DNA of 32,028 bases, taken from Stramenopiles sp. TOSAG23-3. Its lineage: Eukaryota; Sar. Under the pieces are notes generated by a model, which saw only the letters and a program-made list of their open reading frames with translations, did not search any database and was not told where the DNA came from. The DNA lies in the NCBI GenBank assembly GCA_900128585.1, contig LT642219.1, forward strand, positions 1-32,028. The letters are read 5' to 3'. Positions 1 through 7,464 of the stretch are shown here, one piece after another (within the stretch, counting starts at the first letter, position 1; each line of letters opens with the position of its first letter). Made by a program: the position numbers and the translations under genes.

Positions 1-220
1 AGGAGGAGGAGGAGGGAGTGGTCATTACGAGGTGACGAAGAAGAAAAGAAATTGAAAATTCCTCTCTTAGTCTCATATGGTCACGCTTTGAGAAGAAGCC
101 GGAAAATATAGAATCCAGTAATTCGCATTGAAAAATAAGGCCTTTTGGTTAAATATCTTGGCAGTGTCAAAGGATTCCTTTTGTTCTTCTGGCTGATTGG
201 GTAAGAATTATTTGGGGGAA

Positions 221-1413
221 ATGCCGCAACCCATGTTACTTGTAGCATCTACCGCCGCCGCAATCTTTCTCTTGGCAAGACGAGTATCTGCAAAGAAAAA
301 ACATCCCGTCGCAATAGTAGCGGCAGAAACGCATACAAGTACGAGGGGGTTGGGAGTGGCGAAGGTTCCTGTGACTGTCCTTGGTATGGGTGGAGCAAGT
401 ATCGGTGACATGTACGTGAAAATTAGCAATGCGCAAGCAGTACAGACTTTGGAAGCAGCCCACGCGCACGGCGTTACTTTTTTCGACACGTCACCCTGGT
501 ATGGCGTTGGTCTATCTGAGGCAAGGTTTGGGATTGCCCTTCACTCCGTCCCTCGCACTCCGATGGGGTGAATGGAACCAAGCTGGGATGGATCGGTGGG
601 TTTCATTTTGGAATCCGTTTTGATTATTCGAAAGAAGGATTCCAGCGTCAACTTGAAGATTCCTTGCAACGCACCGGGTTAGGCCGAATCGATTCCGTCG
701 TCATTCACGATTTGGAGCCAACTCCCAGGAACGGAACTCAGGAGGAAAAGATTGAATTAGCAATGCAAGATTTAAGAGTCCTGGAGAAATCGGGGTATGA
801 CTATTTGGTTGCGCAGCGCGCCGCTGGTAAGATTTTAACGTTCGGGGCAGGTGTGAATAGCAACGAAGACGGTGAAGACCTTCGACTGAAGCGTGAATAC
901 AATAAAATGTACGTCAACAAATTGGTGGAGCTTCACAAGACGCGTGGCGAAATCGATTTTCTGTTGCTTGCAAACATGTGGTCCCTTTTGAATTTTGAAG
1001 CATTCGAAGATGGAATCTTACAATTGTGCTCGAAAAATGGCATTTCTGTCGTTGTCGGCGGTCCGTACTCCAGCGGAATCCTTGCAACCGGCGCAGACCC
1101 CGAGCATGGCGGGGTCCCCTACTACAATTACATGCCAGCGGACAATACAGTACGGGAACGGTGCCGTCGGGTCGAACAAGTGTGCAAACGGTTTGGGGTT
1201 CCCTTGATTGCTGCTGCCATACAGTTTCCTTTGCTCCACCCGTCTGTGTGTAGTGTCATTCCAGGTGGAAAAAGTAAATGGGAGGTCGATAGCAATGTTA
1301 AGAATATGAACTTCCCGATACCGCTGGCATTGTGGTATGCTTTAAGGAACGAAGGCCTTCTGCCGTTGAGTTTAAAGTTACCTCCAATGCCCCGACGACG
1401 AAGAAATGAGTAA
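221..1413 (+). CDS. Aldo/keto reductase (D-threo-aldose/L-galactose dehydrogenase type), frame-broken
   Basis: Probable NADP-dependent aldo/keto reductase, a TIM-barrel enzyme oxidising or reducing sugars or aldehydes. The first in-frame ATG is at 221 and is followed by a hydrophobic stretch (MLLVASTAAAIFLLA) that could be a membrane anchor or targeting signal. Then comes the first beta strand (VTVLGMGGASIGDMY) and the Asp/Tyr catalytic segment FFDTSPWYGVGLSEARFG. This frame stops at 569-571. The fold resumes in another frame from about 560 with WIGGFHFGIRFDYSKEGF, the catalytic-His strand (IDSVVIHDLEP) and the cofactor-binding end (LHPSVCSVIPGGKS), and stops at 1411-1413. About 25-30 residues normally found after GIALHSVPR, including the segment with the catalytic lysine (usually TKVGR), are absent, and the frame changes there. 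This is either a pseudogene, a null allele or an assembly error. The family call is firm; the exact substrate is unknown. Confidence 0.75.
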
Positions 1414-1772
1414 GGTATTAACATTAATTCATCAAGAGAAGAGCGCTCATCTTTCATGCTGTGCAACGTATTATATGGTAGGTACCGTAGTATAATAATG
1501 GATGACAACAATAATAAATATATTGTTGTTGTTGTGAATAGAGTATTATATGGTGGTATGGGAGGAGATAGGTCACAATTCTTCTTCCTTTATTTCTGCA
1601 TGTTCCTGGGTATTTGTTCGTTTAGACTAGCTCGTCCTGTTAAATTTTGAGAGTCGTATGTAATCTATAACCATGGGGAAGGCAATGTATAACGGAATAG
1701 AAGTCGTTCGTCTACTTTGTCAAAGGCAAATATTTTTGCTTCCTTTCTAGGTAACCTTTGGGGCGCTATAGC
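1414..1772. other. Spacer between reductase and CoA kinase-Nudix gene
   Basis: AT-rich spacer of about 360 bases between two genes on the same strand. It must hold the 3' end of the reductase transcript and the promoter of the next gene. A 64-codon open frame here (1456-1650) has no recognisable domain and is probably chance. I see no RNA gene or clear motif. Confidence 0.5.
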
Positions 1773-2987
1773 ATGGCAGGGGTGGGTAGCTCTGCCGCGG
1801 CGGCAAAACGGGTCGTGGTCGGACTCACGGGAGGTATCGCCGCTGGGAAATCGACGATTGCTAAAATAATGAAATCATTCGGGGCAACAGTAATTGATGC
1901 AGACAAAATTGGCCATCAGGTCTACGAGCCAGGGACAAAGTGTTTGGCGGATGTCGTTGACCAATTTGGGCCTAGTGTAATAAACCCAGCCGACGGTTCG
2001 CTAAACCGGCGTGTCCTCGGCGACATTGTTTTCAACCCGGAAGAGCCTGAAAACCTGAAGCGGTTGAATAGTATCGTCTGGCCACACATCGAAGAGAGCA
2101 TATGTCGTCGAATAGACGAGCATAAGTCTGGTGTGCTTGTTGTCGAGGCTGCTGTGATGGTGGAAGCCGGCTGGGCTACCAAGTCAAACGACAACCCATA
2201 CGATGAACTGTGGGTTGCGTGGGTTGACGTGAAGACCGCCAAGGTGCGCCTGATGGAACGGAACGGTTTCAGTGAAGACGAGGCCATGAAACGTATAAAC
2301 TCTCAAATATCAAACGAAGAGCGACTCCAACATGCACAAGTTAGTGTCGAAACAAAGTACGAATCGTTAGACGGTTTGAAGCGCCGCGTTGCTGCAGAGT
2401 GGACGGGGCTCGTCGACCGGCACGGTTTGAAAGCGTTGTCGGCCTCCGAAATGGTCGCTGTGGTAGATGAACAAAACAATGTGATAGGGGAGGCGCTGCG
2501 GGAGAAGGTCCGAGGAGAAAACTTGCGGCACCGGGCGACGTATATTTTCGTGCGTCATACGGACTCGAAGCAATTGTACGTCCAAGAACGGACCCTTCTT
2601 AAGGACTACTGCCCCGGCTACCTCGACCCCGTCACGGGGGGGGTTGTTGCCGCGAATGAGACTTACGAAGAAAATGCAAAGCGAGAAATTGAGGAAGAGT
2701 TGGGCCTTACCGGTGATTCTGTGTCCTCCATGAGCCACATGTTTACGTTTTATCACGAGGACCCGGCCGCAAAGGTTTGGGGGGATGCTTGGCTGTGCGA
2801 GACAAACGTGCCTGTAGAAGATATGGTTTTGCAACCGGAGGAAGTGCAGAGTGTCCGGCTCATGTCCGTCGAGGAGATTCTCCAAATGGGCCAGTCCCCT
2901 AGTGGCGCAACAGTTCCGGGCGAGCGTATCACACCAGACGGGTTGGAAGCGGTCAAACGGTATGTAGAATTTTTGGGAAAACAGTAA
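1773..2987 (+). CDS. Dephospho-CoA kinase fused to a Nudix hydrolase domain
   Basis: Two enzymes in one 404-residue chain. The N-terminal part (about residues 13-220) is dephospho-CoA kinase, the last step of coenzyme A synthesis (ATP + dephospho-CoA). It shows a P-loop GGIAAGKS at residues 20-27, the acceptor-site DADKIGHQVYEPG, RRVLGDIVF, the VVEAAVMVEAGW strand and the lid segment MERNGFSEDEAMKRINSQIS. The C-terminal part (about 232-400) is a Nudix hydrolase of the YfcD/isopentenyl-diphosphate-isomerase-like type. It starts with VAVVDEQNNVIGEALRE and carries a perfect Nudix box (GX5EX7REUXEEXGU) at residues 290-312. The start is the first ATG in frame; no targeting signal is obvious, so it is probably cytosolic. 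Both active-site signatures are intact. The Nudix substrate is unknown; a role in CoA or pyrophosphate housekeeping is inference from the fusion. Confidence 0.9.
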   Translation: MAGVGSSAAAAKRVVVGLTGGIAAGKSTIAKIMKSFGATVIDADKIGHQVYEPGTKCLADVVDQFGPSVINPADGSLNRRVLGDIVFNPEEPENLKRLNSIVWPHIEESICRRIDEHKSGVLVVEAAVMVEAGWATKSNDNPYDELWVAWVDVKTAKVRLMERNGFSEDEAMKRINSQISNEERLQHAQVSVETKYESLDGLKRRVAAEWTGLVDRHGLKALSASEMVAVVDEQNNVIGEALREKVRGENLRHRATYIFVRHTDSKQLYVQERTLLKDYCPGYLDPVTGGVVAANETYEENAKREIEEELGLTGDSVSSMSHMFTFYHEDPAAKVWGDAWLCETNVPVEDMVLQPEEVQSVRLMSVEEILQMGQSPSGATVPGERITPDGLEAVKRYVEFLGKQ

Positions 2988-3686
2988 GTCTCCTTTTGAT
3001 GTTTAACAAAGGTTAAACCAGTCCCAAAATAATGTACAGTACAGGCCAAACTTTAGTGAAGTAAGAGGGTCTTCCTTCACTATTAAATCATCTCATTATA
3101 ATATATTTAGACTACTTGTAATAGCACTATTAATTGTTTATATACTCCTATTGGAATTTTGTTCTTGTTGTCCTTTTATTATATATTTTCGTAATAAATA
3201 AACACACCGCTGTGCTTAGTCTATTTTATTATATTAATACCAAGGTGTGGTACGAGGACTTGAAGAAGAAGAATTTTTTATTATTATTTTATTATTATAA
3301 AAATTTCATTTCTTCTATTAATATTAATACAGTAGTAATAAAAAAAAATAAAAAAGTAGTTTTTTTTTTTGAAAACAACTACTATTACTGTGTATAGACT
3401 AATATTATAAAATATAATATCTAAATAGCAGTCAACAACAAAAAGAAGAAAGAAGAGAAAAAAAAATCAATTTTTTTTAAATAAAGAAGACGAGAATGGA
3501 ACATTCAGAAACGACTAATCCTCGTATAATATAGTGTCTATGTATATACAAATATATAAAAAGAATACAGAAGGAAAAAGTTATCCCACACGTAATTTCC
3601 TTGCAGGTTGAAAGTATAAGCAGAGACGAAATAATTGCCCAGGCATAGAAGTATATTTAGGACAAATTTAGTTAGTAATTGGTAGA
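2988..3686. other. Very AT-rich spacer
   Basis: About 700 bases, mostly A/T, with A- and T-homopolymers (for example 3340-3372 and 3460-3480). A 264-base open frame at 3134-3397 is low complexity (Ile, Lys, Phe, Tyr, Asn) and is not credible as a gene. One copy of the repeated 9-mer TACGAGGAC lies at 3251-3259. Confidence 0.5.
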
Positions 3687-3885
3687 ATGGATTCGTCGGG
3701 TGACGAACTCGACGATCTGGAAGCGATGAAGTGGTCGAAAAGAGAAACTTGAAAATGGTATTAAGGAGACCCTAGAGTTCGAAGAAGCTCTTCAAGATTT
3801 GAACATGAAAGACAAACTAGGAGGTGCTAGCGTAGGCAGAAAATCGTCGGGTGCAGGGCAGAAGCGGACCCAAAAGAAAAAATAG
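3687..3885 (+). CDS. Possible small basic protein, needs a +1 frame change
   Basis: A GC-richer island in an AT-rich spacer. An ATG at 3687 opens MDSSGDELDDLEAMK, which stops at 3750-3752. One base further on, a second frame is open from about 3733 to the stop at 3883-3885 and reads as a continuation: charged helix (ENGIKETLEFEEALQDLNMK) then a basic tail ending GQKRTQKKK. Together they would make about 64 residues: acidic N-terminus, short helix, Lys/Arg-rich end. The continuity of composition across the shift is the only evidence. It could be a real small gene with an assembly error, programmed frameshifting, a decayed gene, or chance. I do not recognise the product. Confidence 0.3.
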
Positions 3886-4071
3886 GTTTCCGGGTTTTGT
3901 ACAAAAAATATATTTGGGGCTTTGGAGCCGACACATGGAGGGTGCTCATTGGCGCCCTCAGGAGACCAGGAGGGAACCGTGAGGCTGCGTATGCTGTAAA
4001 AAGGACAGAATGTTAAAAATTATAAGAATTACTTCGTATACGTATACGTATACCTTATCGTACAGCGCAGT

Positions 4072-5958
4072 TCAAGCACTTAGCTTTCCTTCCAATTCCG
4101 CAATTTTCTTCTTGTGAAGCATTTGTTGCTTCTTCGCCAACTGGGCGATTTCTTTCATTTCCTTCTTCTGTGCCTTCGTCTTCTTCTTCAGGCTATCACG
4201 CTCCGCAGTCAATTCTTCCACCTGTTCCATCAGCTCGCTTATCTTTCCTTGTAAATCCTCTATTTGTTCTTTCCCGCCTTGGTTTCTCGAATCGTGGTCT
4301 ACCGTTTGCTTCTTCAAAGTTGCCTCGAGCTCGCTCTTTGCCTGGACAGTCTTCTTGAGTTGCTCCTCTTTGTCGGCGACCTCTTGCGTCAGTTCCTTGA
4401 TTTGGCGCTCAAACTTTTCTTTGTCTTGGGACAGTACAGACAGCGAGTTTTGGGAGGTGTCGTGCTGGTTTTTTCTCTCTTCCGCGTGTGCCTCTTGAAT
4501 TTTTTCCAACTGACTCTTGTAAAAGCCGCTCTTTTCGACTTCGGATTGCGCTTGGCCTCGTAAATTCTCGCAGTCCTTCTCCAATTCAACGTTGTGCTTC
4601 TCTACCTCTAATTTCTCGGCGGTGAGTGCGGCAAGTTGGCTGTGCAATTTATTGATCTTTTCGGACGTCTCGTCCGATTTTCTTTGCATCTGCCGCGTAC
4701 TTTCTTCCAGTTCCATCGAACGTTTTTTCTCCTCTTCCAATTTTTGCTGCGCGCCTAGCGTCAGGTCCTTGTTCGTCGAGATCTGCAGCTTTTTCTCGTC
4801 CTGAAGGGTGGCTATTTCCTTTTCCAAGGACTTTATCTTGTTGTTGTATTCGCTTAGTTTCAGTTGGTACTGGTTCTGCTGCCTCATGTCGTCTTCGGAC
4901 CGCTTTGCTCCAGTTTCCTTGGTGGCCTTTAGCTCCTCCCTGTACCGGTTGCATTCTTCGGTCAAGCGAATGACGTTTTTGTTTGCACTGCTGAGTTGAT
5001 CATTAAGGATTCCCATTTCGTCCTCGTTGTCGCTCAGGCTCTGCTTCAAGTTATCCCTTTCGGCCTTCACGGGCTTCAAATCCGATAACTTCCGGTTGAG
5101 CTCTTCGTTGTCGGCCCTCCGATGGAGTAGTGTTTTATTTAACACGTTAATTTCTCCCTTCAGATGGCTAACTTGGTCCATGAATTCCATAATGCGCGCT
5201 TCATGGTTCTTCCTCGCGGAATCTGGCGCGTCCGTCCGGTCCGTGTCCGACACTTTGCTCTCGAACGCGCCGCCCGGGTTGTTCTTCGCTTGTTCAGCGA
5301 CCTCAGCATTGTACTTTCTCTTCCAGTAGTCTACTTTCTTCTCATACTTGTCCTTCTCCTTCAGCTTCTCTTTTTTGAACTTCTTAAGCTCTTCAACCAA
5401 CTCTTCCCGAGTCTTTGGACGGAACCGTTTCGGCCCACCGATCGTCTGTTTGATGATTTCCGTGTTCACATTTGTTATGTTCTCCTCGACGTCGAGCGCC
5501 CAGCCCCCAGCGGGCCCCCAGCGCTCCGCGAGCATGCGCTTCAAAACGTCCGCCTTCAGCTCAGAATCCTTCAGCTGGGACTTCAGGCCCTGAATTTGGC
5601 GAGACCGATTGTTGTCCGTGTTTTGGGCCTGCAGTTTCTTTATCTCCAGCCTGTACTTTTCGATGCTCTTCTGCAGGGAACGGCTCTTCTCGCGATGCAA
5701 GTTCTCCATCGCAATAAGCTTCTGGTCCGTGTTTTCCTGATCGAAGAGGCCGACGTTCATCGCATCAGTCTTCTTCTTCTTTCCGATCTCGCGCTTATGC
5801 TCGCGCTTCAACCGGGCGATTTCCTTTCTCAACGATAACGTTTCCTCATCCAATGTCGCCCTAAACTCGGATCTTAGCGTTTTCTCCAACGCTTCAAGCT
5901 TCTTCTTCGACGCCGAGGTCTTGCTGCGAGCGGAAAGCGATTTTTTGCTGCTGCTCAT
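4072..5958 (-). CDS. Long coiled-coil protein of unknown function
   Basis: A 628-residue protein, nearly all heptad-rich coiled coil, rich in Lys, Glu, Gln and Leu. The first in-frame ATG is at 5958 (MSSSKKSLSARSKTS); the frame is open further upstream but without an ATG. Structure: a basic Ser/Lys N-terminus, a short coil, then a non-coiled block around residues 145-210 containing LAERWGPAGGWALDVEEN and TIGGPKRFRPKTREELVEEL, then continuous coiled coil to a Lys-rich end (KKTKAQKKEMKE, KKQQMLHKKKIAELEGKL). The GPKRFRPKTREEL block is the likeliest conserved signature. The general architecture resembles ciliary or centriolar scaffold proteins, but I cannot assign a family. No transmembrane segment or signal is seen. 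Its 3' flank on the minus strand carries TACGAAGTAATTCTTA, shared with the ankyrin gene. Confidence 0.7.
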   Translation of the reverse strand: MSSSKKSLSARSKTSASKKKLEALEKTLRSEFRATLDEETLSLRKEIARLKREHKREIGKKKKTDAMNVGLFDQENTDQKLIAMENLHREKSRSLQKSIEKYRLEIKKLQAQNTDNNRSRQIQGLKSQLKDSELKADVLKRMLAERWGPAGGWALDVEENITNVNTEIIKQTIGGPKRFRPKTREELVEELKKFKKEKLKEKDKYEKKVDYWKRKYNAEVAEQAKNNPGGAFESKVSDTDRTDAPDSARKNHEARIMEFMDQVSHLKGEINVLNKTLLHRRADNEELNRKLSDLKPVKAERDNLKQSLSDNEDEMGILNDQLSSANKNVIRLTEECNRYREELKATKETGAKRSEDDMRQQNQYQLKLSEYNNKIKSLEKEIATLQDEKKLQISTNKDLTLGAQQKLEEEKKRSMELEESTRQMQRKSDETSEKINKLHSQLAALTAEKLEVEKHNVELEKDCENLRGQAQSEVEKSGFYKSQLEKIQEAHAEERKNQHDTSQNSLSVLSQDKEKFERQIKELTQEVADKEEQLKKTVQAKSELEATLKKQTVDHDSRNQGGKEQIEDLQGKISELMEQVEELTAERDSLKKKTKAQKKEMKEIAQLAKKQQMLHKKKIAELEGKLSA

Positions 5959-7464
5959 TGTAGAAGCCAACCGTTGTGCCCGTTTCAAATATGCAACTGC
6001 AAATACAAATTTTGATTTTCTTGTAAATTTTAGTCTACGCAAGAATTATCTCTATGTATGTTTATTAAACACGTTTGTACGTTGAATATATTTCTTTATT
6101 TGTTTGTTTTAAAGGAAGAATGTTTCACACAACTATTAAACTTTACACGGGTGGATCGGTAGGGGTGGTGGTGGTTCTGTATACGTCCTCCGCCGTGTAT
6201 TATTCATAATGCAATACCATGTAATGTATTATTATACCGGTCGGTGGAAAAAACGGAAGAGAAAATAATATTTTATTATTCAATGCTATTTTTATATATA
6301 ATAATAATAATGGGAAGAATGAATGTTAAAATTGAATTGAATTGTAAATTGAATTGAATTGAATTGAAATTTATTATTATTTTTAACTATAAAAAAATAA
6401 AAATATTTAACATCAACATAGCATTGATAAGTACACTTAAAAGGAAAGAAGAAAAAAAAACGGTAGAAGTTGGAAAAAAGTCATATCCGTCCTATATAAT
6501 ACGTATTTAGTATACATAAATGTCAAATATTCAAGTACGGTACAGTATAGTACCATATAGAGCTTGTACAGAGACCATGAAGGCCATCCATTGTCATTGT
6601 ACAGTACAGTCTTATTGCTTTTGTACATTATTAGCTTCTACCTTCTACGTATAGAATAAAGATGATAGAAAGATAGAAAGAGAAAGACTTTTTTTCATTA
6701 ACTTTTGTGGAAAAAATAACGTTTTTTGATTCCTTTACTTACTATTACTATGTAATTAATTTTACTGATTACATAAAAGTGGATAAAATTATTGGCGAGA
6801 AGAAGAACCAACCGAACGAGGAACGATGAACGAGGAGACAAGGAGGAGGAAAGAGAACTCAATTCGATTACGTAGCGCTATATAACCAAACCTTTTTTAA
6901 AAGATATGCTGTGGTACTGTATGTATTTTATTTGTTCTATATACTAATTTTCTAATAAGTACTGTCCATTCCTTTATCCCTGGTATTCGACTGAGGACTG
7001 AGGAGTGAGGTTGTTGAGATTGCCTTGCTCCACTTGCCTCCTTTTAATGATGGCCTTTGTGTTTGTATTAATACTTACTACACGGTACGTAGTAATAATA
7101 AATGTCCTCGTAGTTGTTTATTACGAGTATACTATATTATTATAGGTTCAACGATGGACAGAGTGAGGGAGGGAGGGAGGAGATGCAAGACGCACCAAGG
7201 TACAAAAAACAAAAAGAGACCGAATACCACGAAATAATAATAAAAATAACAACGCTGTCTTTTTACTTTTCAACTACATGAATACAAAAGAAAGTTTGAA
7301 ATTTCAAAGAACCAGACCCGTATGATTGGATTAAGTTTACACAGAGTAATCTAGAAATAACTTTCCATCTGCGTACTGAGTACTAAACGTATTCCATCTT
7401 GTGATCGGGTGCGTTCTCCTCTCGTGAAATACTCCTGTGAAGCTAAACAAGAAGACCAATTGCA
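5959..7464. other. 1.5-kb AT-rich intergenic region (divergent promoters)
   Basis: Separates the minus-strand coiled-coil gene from the plus-strand Hook-like gene, so it should hold both promoters. It contains a GAATT-based repeat (about 6331-6366), many TAT/ATA runs, a short GGAGGG stretch near 7168-7184, and one inverted copy of the 9-mer TACGAGGAC (7104-7112). The open frames present (for example 6437-6628 and 7025-7237) are low complexity and unconvincing. No tRNA-like or other RNA structure was noticed. Confidence 0.5.
6331..6366. repeat. GAATT/GAATTG short tandem repeat
   Basis: Several direct copies of GAATT(G), interrupted once by TAAATT. Simple-sequence repeat in the spacer upstream of the Hook-like gene. 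Confidence 0.7.

Noticed and set aside
3130-3400. AT-rich 87-codon frame
   Set aside because: Low-complexity Ile/Tyr/Lys/Asn sequence made by A/T runs; no start context or family.
5164-5838. 224-codon plus-strand open frame opposite the coiled-coil gene
   Set aside because: Shadow of the strongly biased coiled-coil coding strand; Leu-rich without domain structure.
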